DNA of 64,000 nucleotides from Clostridia bacterium (GTDB lineage: Bacteria; Bacillota; Clostridia; Christensenellales; QALW01), in NCBI GenBank assembly GCA_900769815.1, contig CAAGID010000030.1, forward strand, positions 62,001 through 126,000, read 5' to 3'. Every line of letters begins with the position of its first letter. Within the stretch, counting starts at the first letter, position 1. The notes under the pieces were generated by a model. It made no database searches. It saw nothing but the letters and a program-made list of their open reading frames with translations, and had not been told where the DNA came from. The position numbers were made by a program, and so were the translations under genes. This document shows positions 1 to 7,746 of the stretch, piece by piece.

Positions 1-790
1 CAGTATCAAAAATAATACCCATATCGGCTTTGGCATTTATAACCGCACGTGTTACAAAGCCCATAGCCTCTTCATTTTCAGGGTTAGGTATATGGTTAGG
101 AAAAGTTCCGTCAGGCTCTAAGAACTGGCTGCCTGTAGTATCTGCACCTAAAGGCTCAAGAACCTTAGTTACGTAGAAGCCGCCTGCACCGTTACCTGCA
201 TCAACAACGATTTTAAAGCCTTTTAAGGGCTTTTCAAAATCAGTTTCAGAATTAACTGCATTACGAACCTTATTTACTAAAATATCGGCGTACTGGCTTA
301 AGAAGTCATACTCGATTACAGAACCTTCTTTTAAAGGAAGCTTGTTGCCGTTCTGTGCATTTAAAAGAATTGCCTCAATGTCACTGCTTTCGCATCCGCC
401 TGCTTTTGTAAAGAACTTTAAGCCATTGCGGTCATAGGGCAAGTGGCTTGCAGTAATCTGAATTGAACCGTCGCAATCAAGTTCGGGCACAATATTTGTC
501 ATAAACATTGCAGGGGTTGACATAAGTCCGCAATTATAAACAGTTAAACCTGCATTTTTCAATTCAGTAATAACTGCAGTTTTGATTCTGTCAGCAGAAA
601 TTCTTGAATCGTGACCTACTGCTACCTTAATATCATCCTTGTTTGTTTTTTCCTTTAACCAATAAGCGAAGCCTGCTGCTATTGCTTTTACCTTTTCGTC
701 AGTAAGGTTAATTTTGCCGTTTTCACTTTCAACAGCGATACCTCTTATATCAGAGCCGTTTTTTAAATTTTTCCATTCTTTTTCTAACAT
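1..790 (-). CDS. Phosphomannomutase/phosphoglucomutase, C-terminal part outside window
   Basis: Alpha-D-phosphohexomutase, which interconverts hexose 1- and 6-phosphates via a phosphoserine. Read from ATG 790-788, 263 codons are visible before the window edge. The catalytic serine loop T-A-S-H-L-P-Y-D-R-N-G is present, with Ser about residue 115. The visible part ends inside the F-D-T stretch that begins the metal-binding loop (usually DxDxDR), so the sugar- and phosphate-binding domains are missing from this view. A GGTGGA ribosome binding site and a consensus promoter lie just upstream. The substrate (mannose or glucose phosphate) cannot be decided from this half. It could supply sugar 1-phosphates to the polysaccharide locus, but that is inference. 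Confidence 0.9.
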   Translation of the reverse strand, partial: MLEKEWKNLKNGSDIRGIAVESENGKINLTDEKVKAIAAGFAYWLKEKTNKDDIKVAVGHDSRISADRIKTAVITELKNAGLTVYNCGLMSTPAMFMTNIVPELDCDGSIQITASHLPYDRNGLKFFTKAGGCESSDIEAILLNAQNGNKLPLKEGSVIEYDFLSQYADILVNKVRNAVNSETDFEKPLKGFKIVVDAGNGAGGFYVTKVLEPLGADTTGSQFLEPDGTFPNHIPNPENEEAMGFVTRAVINAKADMGIIFDT

Positions 791-824
791 AACTTATCCA
801 CCATTTAAAAAATTTTCTTTATTA

Positions 825-853
825 ATTATATTGGAATTTCGGGCTTTTGTCAA
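825..853 (-). promoter_or_regulatory. Sigma-A promoter of the phosphohexomutase gene
   Basis: On the minus strand, -35 TTGACA (853-848), 17-bp spacer, -10 TATAAT (830-825). Both hexamers match consensus exactly. Transcription should begin near 818, giving a leader of under 30 nt before the start codon at 790. Confidence 0.85.
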
Positions 854-871
854 TAAAAAGGTTAGTTTTGT

Positions 872-900
872 TTGTGTTTTTCCCGCTTTTATGTTAATAT
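872..900 (+). promoter_or_regulatory. Probable promoter of the DMT permease gene
   Basis: TTGTGT (872-877), 17-bp spacer, TAATAT (895-900), about 30 bp before the start codon. The hexamers are weaker than those of the divergent promoter, so this is a tentative call. Confidence 0.45.
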
Positions 901-930
901 ATATGATACTGTTTACAAAAGGAGTTTTTT

Positions 931-1953
931 ATGAATAAAATCAGGCAAAACGTGTTACCCATACTTGCGGCCATAATATGGGGCCTTGCCTTTTCTGCTC
1001 AGGCTGACTGTGCCGAAAAAGGTATGGAGCCTTTTACCTTTAATATGTCACGTGCTCTAATTGCGACTGTAGTATTATTTTTCGTGGCAGTTATTTTCTC
1101 AAGAGGTTTTACTAATCTTTTTGCGCAGTTAAAGGATAAAACCTATCTTAAAAATCTTATATTGGGCGGACTCTGTTGCGGTGGTGCGTTATTTTTAGCC
1201 TCCAACTTACAGCAGGCAGCATTTTCAACAGATACTGAAAGCGGAAAAGTTGGCTTCATAACGGTTTTTTATCTTATGCTCGTACCAATCTTTGGGTTGT
1301 TTGTTAAAAAAAAGGCTACGATAAACGTATGGGTAAGCGTCATTATCGCTATGATCGGTATGTACTTTCTGTGCGTTGAAAACGAAACGTCCTTTAACGT
1401 AAATATTCACGATGTGTACGCATTCTTGTGTGCGATTATGTTTGCCGTGCAGATTCTTTTTATTGACCACTTTGTGAATAAGGTTAACGGCGTACACCTT
1501 TCATTTATGCAGTTCTTTTTCGTTACTGTGTTTTCTTTTATTGGAATGTTGCTCTTTGAAAGCCCTACCCTACCGTCCTTCAAAGAATGCTTCTGGCAAA
1601 TAACCTACGTTGGTGTATTTTCTTCAGGCGTTGCATATACCTTGCAAATTATCGCACAAAAGGATTCAAACCCTACTGTAGTTTCCCTTTTATTGAGCCT
1701 TGAATCAGTCTTTGCAGTAATATTCGGTGCAATTATCTTAAAAGAAGTTATGTCCTTACGCGAATATATCGGTTGCGGAATTATGTTTTTTGCAGTAGTG
1801 CTTGCCCAACTGCCCACGTTTAAAATCAAAAATAAATTATCTCTTATTTTAATTATACTTTCAATAGTTTTAATTGCACTTGTATGTGTGCATTGGGCAT
1901 TTTTGCTTGCAGGAATCTTCCTTTTTATTTCTGCAATATTATTTAGAAAATAA
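931..1953 (+). CDS. EamA/DMT-family permease
   Basis: Protein of 340 residues that is nearly all hydrophobic, with about ten predicted membrane helices in two halves, typical of the drug/metabolite transporter (DMT, EamA) superfamily. The N-terminal helix carries the family-like stretch A-A-I-I-W-G-L-A-F. The start has a good AAAGGAG ribosome binding site 6 nt upstream. The gene stands alone on the plus strand, divergent from the phosphohexomutase and convergent with thioredoxin, with which it shares a terminator. DMT proteins export or import metabolites such as amino acids, nucleosides or drugs; nothing here identifies the substrate. Confidence 0.85.
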   Translation: MNKIRQNVLPILAAIIWGLAFSAQADCAEKGMEPFTFNMSRALIATVVLFFVAVIFSRGFTNLFAQLKDKTYLKNLILGGLCCGGALFLASNLQQAAFSTDTESGKVGFITVFYLMLVPIFGLFVKKKATINVWVSVIIAMIGMYFLCVENETSFNVNIHDVYAFLCAIMFAVQILFIDHFVNKVNGVHLSFMQFFFVTVFSFIGMLLFESPTLPSFKECFWQITYVGVFSSGVAYTLQIIAQKDSNPTVVSLLLSLESVFAVIFGAIILKEVMSLREYIGCGIMFFAVVLAQLPTFKIKNKLSLILIILSIVLIALVCVHWAFLLAGIFLFISAILFRK

Positions 1954-1957
1954 AAAA

Positions 1958-1990
1958 TACCGTGTAGATCAAACTGCACGGTACTTTTTT
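1958..1990. terminator. Bidirectional terminator between permease and thioredoxin genes
   Basis: Stem 1958-1967 with 1974-1983 (TACCGTGTAG against CTGCACGGTA, one G-U pair), 6-nt loop, T tract on the plus strand at 1985-1990 and A tract at 1953-1957, so it can stop transcription from both sides. Confidence 0.85.
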
Positions 1991-2303
1991 ACTCATTAAT
2001 GATTGCTTCCAACTGTTGCTTAGTTCTGTAGCCGATAATTGTTTTCTTTACCTCGCCGTCCTTAAAAAGAATCATACAAGGAATACTGCTGACAGAAAAT
2101 CTTTCAGCAAGATGATTATTTTCATCAACGTTTACTTTGGCTACCAGCACGTCATCACGGCTTGCTGCAAGGGCTTCCAATTCAGGCTGAACCATTTTGC
2201 AGGGACCGCACCACTCCGCATAAAAATCAACTAATACGGGAGTCTTTGAGGCCTCAACTTCCTGACGGAACGTACTTTCCGTCACATGTTTAATTTCTGC
2301 CAT
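1989..2303 (-). CDS. trxA: Thioredoxin
   Basis: Cytoplasmic disulfide reductase of 104 residues with the active site W-C-G-P-C (Cys32 and Cys35) and the cis-proline at about residue 75 (I-P-C-M). A cysteine follows the cis-proline where most thioredoxins have threonine; this may alter reactivity but is seen in other thioredoxins. The start chosen is ATG 2303-2301 (M-A-E-I-K-H), because the in-frame GTG three codons upstream is part of the AGGTGGAG ribosome binding site. It has its own promoter, divergent from purC. Confidence 0.95.
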   Translation of the reverse strand: MAEIKHVTESTFRQEVEASKTPVLVDFYAEWCGPCKMVQPELEALAASRDDVLVAKVNVDENNHLAERFSVSSIPCMILFKDGEVKKTIIGYRTKQQLEAIINE

Positions 2304-2347
2304 AATCTCCACCTATAAATTACGCCTTTCGGCTTTACTTCATTTAA

Positions 2348-2376
2348 ATTATCATATAAAAACGTATTTATGTCAA
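2348..2376 (-). promoter_or_regulatory. Promoter of thioredoxin gene
   Basis: Minus strand -35 TTGACA (2376-2371), 17-bp spacer, -10 GATAAT (2353-2348). A small GCC-GAAA-GGC hairpin sits in the short leader near 2323-2335. Confidence 0.75.
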
Positions 2377-2458
2377 ACGAAAATAACCGAGTATATATTA
2401 AATTTACAAATTATCCATTTTTATATAGAAAATTTTGTATTTCAAATAAAAAAAATAA

Positions 2459-2487
2459 TTGATAATATAAAAAAAATGTGATATACT
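2459..2487 (+). promoter_or_regulatory. Sigma-A promoter of purC
   Basis: TTGATA (2459-2464), 17-bp spacer, TATACT (2482-2487). The predicted start of transcription near 2494 leaves only about 30 nt of leader, so there is no room for a purine or ZTP riboswitch in front of purC. Confidence 0.8.
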
Positions 2488-2522
2488 TTATCCATAAAAT
2501 TAAAATTGCGGAGGTTTTTTCT

Positions 2523-3224
2523 ATGAAACAAGTATATGTTGGTAAAACTAAAGACGTTTACGCTCTTGATAACGGCAACGTTCTTTTAAAATTCAAGGAT
2601 GACTGCACCGGCAAAGACGGCGTTTTTGATCCCGGCGAGAACAGCGTAGGTCTTACTATTGAGGGTATCGGCAAGGCTAATCTTCAGACCTCTGTTTATT
2701 ATTTTGAAATGCTCAAAAATGCAGGAATTAAAACACACTACATAAGCGCTGATATTGATAACGCAACTATGGAAGTTCTTCCTGCTGAAAACTTTGGTAA
2801 GGCTCAGGGCGGTAACGGTCTTGAAGTTATCTGTCGTCTTGTTGCAACAGGCAGTTTTGTAAGAAGATACGGCGAATATATTAAGGACGGCACAGCTTTA
2901 GAGGGTGGCTACGTTGAATGTACCTTTAAAAATGATGCAAAGGGCGACCCCTTAGTTACAGGCGAAGGTCTTGCGGCACTTAAGGTTATGACTCCTGAAA
3001 TGTTTGAAAGCATGAAAGAACAGACCTTAAAGATTACAAAAATCGTTGCTGACGACCTTAAAACCATCGGCCTTGACCTTTGGGATATTAAGTTTGAGTT
3101 TGGCTACACCAAGGATGGCGAGGTTGTTCTTATCGACGAAATCGCATCAGGCAATATGCGTGTTTATAAGGGCGACAAAATCGTTGAACCCGTTGAACTT
3201 ACAAAGCTTATTTTAAACAGATAA
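2523..3224 (+). CDS. purC: SAICAR synthetase (phosphoribosylaminoimidazole-succinocarboxamide synthase)
   Basis: Ligates aspartate to CAIR with ATP in de novo purine synthesis. The 233-residue length is normal for bacterial PurC. The N-terminal G-K-T-K-D-V-Y, the V-R-R-Y-G stretch and the C-terminal D-E-I-A-S-G-N-M-R region are typical. The start is ATG 2523, preceded by GCGGAGG; a longer reading frame from 2478 begins upstream of the predicted transcription start and is unlikely. purC is separated by about 56 kb from the purE-F-M-N-O-H-D-L operon and lacks its riboswitch, so it is probably regulated differently. Confidence 0.95.
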   Translation: MKQVYVGKTKDVYALDNGNVLLKFKDDCTGKDGVFDPGENSVGLTIEGIGKANLQTSVYYFEMLKNAGIKTHYISADIDNATMEVLPAENFGKAQGGNGLEVICRLVATGSFVRRYGEYIKDGTALEGGYVECTFKNDAKGDPLVTGEGLAALKVMTPEMFESMKEQTLKITKIVADDLKTIGLDLWDIKFEFGYTKDGEVVLIDEIASGNMRVYKGDKIVEPVELTKLILNR

Positions 3225-3236
3225 TTACATAAAATT

Positions 3237-3265
3237 AAAGGTGCGAAAAATTCGCACCTTTTGTT
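3237..3265. terminator. Terminator after purC
   Basis: Perfect 11-bp stem 3237-3247 with 3251-3261 (AAAGGTGCGAA / TTCGCACCTTT), 3-nt loop and a T-rich tail. It may also stop transcripts arriving from the TIR operon on the other strand. Confidence 0.85.
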
Positions 3266-3267
3266 GT

Positions 3268-3364
3268 TTAGTTTAAATCTGGCTCAAAATCCGCAAAGTG
3301 AGTTGGAAATACTTTTATCAAAAACAAAATACCATACTTAATGGTTTTCTGTTATTTTTGCCAT
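3268..3364 (-). pseudogene. Possible frameshifted small ORF downstream of the TIR gene
   Basis: A strong CGGAGGT ribosome binding site precedes ATG 3364-3362, yet the frame closes after 8 codons (M-A-K-I-T-E-N-H). If one base of the CC at the AACCATT stretch is removed, the frame continues (N-I-K-Y-G-I-L-F-L-I-K-V-F) to a TAA at 3270-3268, about 31 residues. This suggests a small protein gene broken by a 1-nt insertion, or an unusual 8-codon ORF. I do not recognise the product. Confidence 0.3.
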
Positions 3365-3418
3365 AAAAATACCTCCGTTTTTCCATCGGTTACTATTTTT
3401 GATGTAACTTTCTTAAAA

Positions 3419-5506
3419 TTAACGGATTATTTTTAATTTATCACAGCCATAAAAAACTCTATCTTCTGAAATTACAACATTTTCAGGCAATTTTATAGTT
3501 TCAAGATTTTTGCAACCCAAAAATGCACAATACTCGATTTTTACCACACTTTCAGGTATTATTATATCTTTAAGACTTGTACATCCTTTAAAAGCTCTTG
3601 CACCAATTTTGACTACTCTTTCAGGAATATTAATACTTGTTAAATTAATACAACCATTGAAAGCATCAGTAGGAATATAATTAATGCCCGAAGGTAAAAT
3701 GACTTCTTCTAGACTTTGACAATCTTCAAACGCGCCTTGTTCTATTGTTTTAACACTTTCAGGTATTATTATATTTTTAAGGTTTATACAATGAGCGAAG
3801 GTTCGGCTTTTGATATCTCTAACCTTTTCAGGGATATTTATACTTGTAAGGTTATGGCACCCATAAAAAGCTTCATACCCAATAAATTCAACACTTTCAG
3901 GCAAAACTATTTTTGTTATCTTAGTTAAATTTTGAAAAGCTTGCTCATCAATATGGGTTACCCCATCAGCAACAATAATTTCTCTACAAAAAGGCAATTC
4001 TGCTACCGAAGCCCGTGCTCCATCACTCCACGATCCAAAATAGATAACTTTTTCAACATCAAGGCATAATTCAGATTTGCCCATATATACTGCGCAAGTT
4101 GCTTTATAAGCATTGCTATCCTTATACCATTCTATTTTATCAAACTCAGTATAAAGGCGTGCAAAATCACTTGTTGTATCATACATTTCGTTAACCAAGG
4201 TATTATACTTATTATCAATAATAAAATATGAGGCTATCACACCTGCACAAATTAAAATAAAAGCAGCAACACTTAAAAAAATCTGCGTTTTCTTTCGTTT
4301 TTTCCTTGCTCTTGCTATGCTTTTAAACTTTTCATTTACGTAATCATCTGCATATTCTATTGCTTTTAGGTAATTTTCATTTTTTAAATATTTTTTCTTT
4401 GCAAAAGCTTTTTCTGAAAAAGTTTTTACTTTCAAATCAATCATTAACTTGCCAACATATGCCATTACATTTTGTGGATCAAAGATCAACAATTCATTGC
4501 AAATACTTTTTGCCGCCCCAAAGCTTCCATCTTCAAGCATAGAAAAGATTCTATCCTCAAGTATTTTTATTTGTGTTTGATCAGTTTTTCCTTTTTGTGG
4601 AACATTTACAACATTTTTAAGTATTTTTTTTATGCCGTACACAAGGTCTTGCATTGCGCCGACCTTTGCCATATCCTGCGCCTGAAGGTGTGAAAAAGCT
4701 TCGGGTAAATCGTATGGATCCATATTCTGATATACGGGAATAAGTGTTTTGTCTGCACCCTTTTTTACTAATGCTAAATATCTTGACCACTCGTTTTTAA
4801 CCCACACAGCATTAAAATGTTCGGGTTTTGTTCCCAACACAACCATTGCTTTTGCACTGTTTAAGGCGGCAAATATATAAGGTTCGTAGGCAACGCCCAA
4901 TTTATCTTCAAGCGTTACACGGGCAAAGAAGGTTCTTATACCTTCTTTTTCAAGCTGATAATAAAGCTCTTGGGCAATAACACTATCTTGAGTTCTTTCG
5001 CCTTTTTTATCCTGTTCTTTATAACAGATAAAAACGTCAAAAGGTTCTTCTTTATTTGATATTTCCAGAATACCCTTTTGTATTTCGTTTATTACTTCTG
5101 CTTCCGCTTTATATATTTCTTCCTGATAACCGTCAGCATATTTAAGTGCAAGTGCATAATTGTCATCATCAAATATTGAGGTAAACTGTGCCCTGTTAAC
5201 AGTAGGAACACGTGTATTTGTCCTTGGGTCTTCAACGTATTCAATACCGTATTTACAAAGAATAATTGACCAATGTGCTTCAGCATCGGTATTATCCTCA
5301 GATAAAATCTGCTCATAAATGCCAAGAGCCTTGTCGAATTCGTTATTACGGCGGAAATGGTTTGCTCTATCATATAAGTTTGCACGACGTTCATCATCCA
5401 ATTTCGGCAATGTCTGTTGTGTGCCGCAGTATTCACAAGTCGCAACTGTTTCATTATTCTTGATTTCAAGCGTGCCACCGCACATTTTACATTTAAATAC
5501 TGCCAT
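3419..5506 (-). CDS. Zinc ribbon-TIR-transmembrane-BspA leucine-rich-repeat protein
   Basis: 695 residues. In order: zinc ribbon (Cys6, Cys9, Cys24, Cys27), helical TPR-like segment (about 40-145), TIR domain (about 155-300) opening with F-D-V-F-I-C-Y-K-E-Q-D, basic stretch R-K-K-R-K-K, one membrane helix (about 409-430), then about seven BspA-type (LRR_5) repeats of about 23 residues to the end (pattern I-P-E-S-V-x-x-I followed by A-F-x-x-C). Glu239 in W-V-K-N-E-W aligns with the position of the catalytic glutamate of NAD-cleaving TIR domains. The positive-inside rule puts TIR in the cytosol and the repeats outside, an inverted Toll-receptor order. It is the last gene of a three-gene operon, 7 nt after the preceding stop. 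Signalling or defence is inference; no partner effector is seen. Confidence 0.85.
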   Translation of the reverse strand: MAVFKCKMCGGTLEIKNNETVATCEYCGTQQTLPKLDDERRANLYDRANHFRRNNEFDKALGIYEQILSEDNTDAEAHWSIILCKYGIEYVEDPRTNTRVPTVNRAQFTSIFDDDNYALALKYADGYQEEIYKAEAEVINEIQKGILEISNKEEPFDVFICYKEQDKKGERTQDSVIAQELYYQLEKEGIRTFFARVTLEDKLGVAYEPYIFAALNSAKAMVVLGTKPEHFNAVWVKNEWSRYLALVKKGADKTLIPVYQNMDPYDLPEAFSHLQAQDMAKVGAMQDLVYGIKKILKNVVNVPQKGKTDQTQIKILEDRIFSMLEDGSFGAAKSICNELLIFDPQNVMAYVGKLMIDLKVKTFSEKAFAKKKYLKNENYLKAIEYADDYVNEKFKSIARARKKRKKTQIFLSVAAFILICAGVIASYFIIDNKYNTLVNEMYDTTSDFARLYTEFDKIEWYKDSNAYKATCAVYMGKSELCLDVEKVIYFGSWSDGARASVAELPFCREIIVADGVTHIDEQAFQNLTKITKIVLPESVEFIGYEAFYGCHNLTSINIPEKVRDIKSRTFAHCINLKNIIIPESVKTIEQGAFEDCQSLEEVILPSGINYIPTDAFNGCINLTSINIPERVVKIGARAFKGCTSLKDIIIPESVVKIEYCAFLGCKNLETIKLPENVVISEDRVFYGCDKLKIIR

Positions 5507-5513
5507 AAAATCC

Positions 5514-6179
5514 TCACTTGTACGTTTTACAAATTTCGTTACGTTCTTTTATAAGTTTTATAAGTTCCTCTGCTGAAGTTTCATTTGCATCTTCAGTAAA
5601 TTTTATAAATTGTGCGTTTATTTGTTCTTCTAATTGTGTCACATTTTTTATTGAGCGAGGATAAGAATATCTTATCGCTTCATAAACCTGTTTTGCTTCA
5701 TTTGATTTGTTCTGCTCACTAAAAAGCTTCGCTTTCACAGTTAGCTCTTTAACAAAAGAAGTTTCAGCTTCTATTTTATCATCAATACTTGCAACGATAT
5801 TTGCCGCCGTTTTGGCTTTAGCAATAGAAATTACATATAAAAGGATTATAAGAAGGCATAGAAGAATTGTCATCCACCAAGGGAAATCAGGTATCACCAT
5901 ACAAATTATGCCTGTAATCATTGTTACGATTAGACCTGCATAACTTATTCTTATAATAGGAATATTATAGAAAAACTCCCTATCTTTATCTTTAAAAGCA
6001 ATAGTGGTACATATAAACTGTGCTAAAAATGTAATAGCAATTGTTATATATCCTACCCAAAACGTGTTGTTGTACTTATAAAAAACACCCCAAGTATCAG
6101 GTGTAATAATAATACCCACAACGAACACTAGAAGAAGAATTGACCATATAAGGTAATAAAGACCAAACCCTTTTCTCAT
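5514..6179 (-). CDS. Four-helix membrane protein with cytosolic helical tail
   Basis: 221 residues, not recognised as a named family. About four membrane helices occupy residues 8-140 (starting L-Y-Y-L-I-W-S-I-L-L), followed by a charged, helical, probably TPR-like tail of about 80 residues. It sits between the SPFH gene (3 nt away) and the TIR-LRR gene (7 nt away), and its ribosome binding site lies in the end of the SPFH gene, so it is surely cotranscribed. It most likely forms a membrane complex with one or both partners; this is inference from context only. Confidence 0.75.
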   Translation of the reverse strand: MRKGFGLYYLIWSILLLVFVVGIIITPDTWGVFYKYNNTFWVGYITIAITFLAQFICTTIAFKDKDREFFYNIPIIRISYAGLIVTMITGIICMVIPDFPWWMTILLCLLIILLYVISIAKAKTAANIVASIDDKIEAETSFVKELTVKAKLFSEQNKSNEAKQVYEAIRYSYPRSIKNVTQLEEQINAQFIKFTEDANETSAEELIKLIKERNEICKTYK

Positions 6180-6182
6180 TTT

Positions 6183-7343
6183 TTAGTTCCCCCTTTTAGT
6201 TCCGCATTTAGGACAAAATTTACCTGCACGTTCAAACTTGTATCCGCATTTTATACAAGTGTTATTTTGCATAATAGATACACCGCACTCTTCACAAAAG
6301 ACTACTCCGGCTTCAAGCCTTGCACCGCAATTTTCACAAAATGCTCCCGTTCGTGACTGTGCTGATTGAACTACACTATTCATCATTCCGCCAACCATTC
6401 CGCCGACTGCACCGCCAACACCTGCCATTGTACCAAAGCCAACTCCCATATTGGTAAACTCTCCAACAGCTTCGTTTCGGGCAACCTCGGTTGCAACGTC
6501 AAAGCCACGTTCTTGTGCATATGTATAGCCCTCTTGTGTACGCTTGGTTGCAGTTGCTTCAGATTCAATAACCGTCTTTTTGGCTTCGGTTTCTGCATAT
6601 ATCAATTCCGTCTGTTGCTTTAAACGTGCTTCAGTAATGTCAGCATATTGGCGGAAATGAAGTTCTTTAAATTTTTCATATTGTTTCTCGCCATCGGGCT
6701 TTGCAATATTTGTAATGAAGAAGTCAACAAGTTCGATACCATATTCAGCAAAATGCGGGATAAGTAATTGACAAACTGCCTCCGAACAAACCTGAAGATT
6801 TGCATCAAACTCAAAAATACTTATTTCATTATTTTTTATGTATTGAGCAATATAAGTTTTTATTCTGTTCATCAATATTGCACGGAAAAAGCTTATAAGC
6901 TGAGCCTGCCCCATATACGTTTCGGTACCTATAAGTTTAGTAAGAAGTTTTTGTGAATCATCTGCACGGACTATCATCTCGCCGCTTAAACCAATGGAAA
7001 TCGGGAAGCCATACTTAGGCTCGATATACTCGATCCTTGAATCAGTACCCCATTTTACGTTCATCTTATCTGTTTTATTTACAAAATAAACTTCACAATG
7101 AAAGGGAGTTTTGTTCTTTGTTGCACGATTAAGAATTTTACCGATTTTAGGAAGATTCTGCGTTTCTAAGGTAAAACGTCCAGGCCCAAATATATCTAAC
7201 ACCTGACCGTTCATAAAGAAAACAGCCTCTTGACTCTCGTGCACAGTCAACTGCGTAAGACTATTAAAATCTTCACAAGGATGCTTCCAAACGAAAGTGC
7301 TGTTATCGCCTTCATATTTGATAATATCTGCTATTTTCAACAT
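6183..7343 (-). CDS. SPFH-domain protein with C-terminal double zinc ribbon (YdjI-like)
   Basis: 386 residues. An SPFH/stomatin-like domain (about 30-230, including Q-E-A-V-F-F-M-N-G-Q and F-G-P-G-R-F-T-L near its start) is followed by a charged helix rich in E/A/K (about 235-285), a glycine-rich segment (about 295-320) and two zinc ribbons with Cys336, 339, 350, 353 and Cys363, 366, 377, 380. This is the layout of Bacillus YdjI-type proteins, which are linked to membrane-stress and PspA-like systems. SPFH proteins form large membrane-associated rings or scaffolds. First gene of the operon with the TIR-LRR protein; start ATG 7343 has AGGAGTG upstream. Family assignment is firm; its role here is unknown. 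Confidence 0.85.
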   Translation of the reverse strand: MLKIADIIKYEGDNSTFVWKHPCEDFNSLTQLTVHESQEAVFFMNGQVLDIFGPGRFTLETQNLPKIGKILNRATKNKTPFHCEVYFVNKTDKMNVKWGTDSRIEYIEPKYGFPISIGLSGEMIVRADDSQKLLTKLIGTETYMGQAQLISFFRAILMNRIKTYIAQYIKNNEISIFEFDANLQVCSEAVCQLLIPHFAEYGIELVDFFITNIAKPDGEKQYEKFKELHFRQYADITEARLKQQTELIYAETEAKKTVIESEATATKRTQEGYTYAQERGFDVATEVARNEAVGEFTNMGVGFGTMAGVGGAVGGMVGGMMNSVVQSAQSRTGAFCENCGARLEAGVVFCEECGVSIMQNNTCIKCGYKFERAGKFCPKCGTKRGN

Positions 7344-7376
7344 TTATCACTCCTATGTTTTAAAATATATATCATG

Positions 7377-7424
7377 TTTTGTCTATTATAGCATACAATT
7401 TTTATTTTGTCTATCTTCGTAGAC
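7377..7424. promoter_or_regulatory. Candidate operator for the XRE regulator over the SPFH-TIR promoter
   Basis: TTTTGTCTAT occurs twice (7377-7386 and 7405-7414), 28 bp apart, and the second copy is part of a palindrome GTCTA-6-TAGAC (7409-7424). The first copy overlaps the -10 box and the second the -35 box of the SPFH promoter, the usual arrangement for repression. Confidence 0.5.
7385..7413 (-). promoter_or_regulatory. Promoter of the SPFH-membrane protein-TIR operon
   Basis: Minus strand -35 TAGACA (7413-7408), 17-bp spacer, extended -10 TGCTATAAT with TATAAT at 7390-7385. Transcription should start near 7378, about 35 nt before the SPFH start codon. Confidence 0.8.
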
Positions 7425-7470
7425 TATATTTTGTTTGTTTTTTGTTATTCTAATAATAGGGTGATGAAAA

Positions 7471-7710
7471 TTGGATTTTAACAAGGAGTCAGTAGGCAAA
7501 GTAATAAAAAAATTAAGAAAAGAAAAAAACCTCTCTCAAGAGGTTTTAAGCGGTTTTGCCTCAATTGCAAGAAGTCACCTCGCGATGATTGAGATAGGCA
7601 CTAAACAAGCAAATTTTGAAACCATATGGAAAATTGCCTACGCTTTAGATATTCCGCCCCACAAGCTTGTTGAACTGATTGAAAATGAAACTAAAAATGC
7701 AGAAAAATAA
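7471..7710 (+). CDS. XRE-family helix-turn-helix regulator
   Basis: Small 79-residue DNA-binding protein that is almost only an HTH_3 domain: V-I-K-K-L-R-K-E-K-N-L-S-Q-E-x-L, then I-A-R-S-H-L-A-M-I-E as recognition helix and the typical I-W-K-I-A-Y-A-L-D-I-P-P end. Start is TTG 7471 with AGGGTGA about 6 nt upstream; the nearby ATG at 7464 is out of frame and closes quickly. It is divergent from the SPFH-TIR operon, and short repeats lie over that operon's promoter, so it is the probable repressor of the module. It has no ligand-binding domain, so how it would sense a signal is unknown. Confidence 0.85.
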   Translation: MDFNKESVGKVIKKLRKEKNLSQEVLSGFASIARSHLAMIEIGTKQANFETIWKIAYALDIPPHKLVELIENETKNAEK

Positions 7711-7746
7711 AAGATGCTGATTGTTTGTCAGCATCTTAATTTTTTA
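7711..7746. terminator. Terminator between the XRE gene and aspS
   Basis: Perfect 10-bp stem 7711-7720 with 7728-7737 (AAGATGCTGA / TCAGCATCTT), 7-nt loop, T tract 7741-7746 on the plus side and A tract on the other, so it serves both convergent genes. Confidence 0.85.

Noticed and set aside
2304..2312. GTG start for thioredoxin at 2312
   Set aside because: That GTG is part of the AGGTGGAG ribosome binding site for the ATG at 2303.
2494..2522. Purine or ZTP riboswitch in front of purC
   Set aside because: The predicted leader is only about 30 nt and has no aptamer elements.
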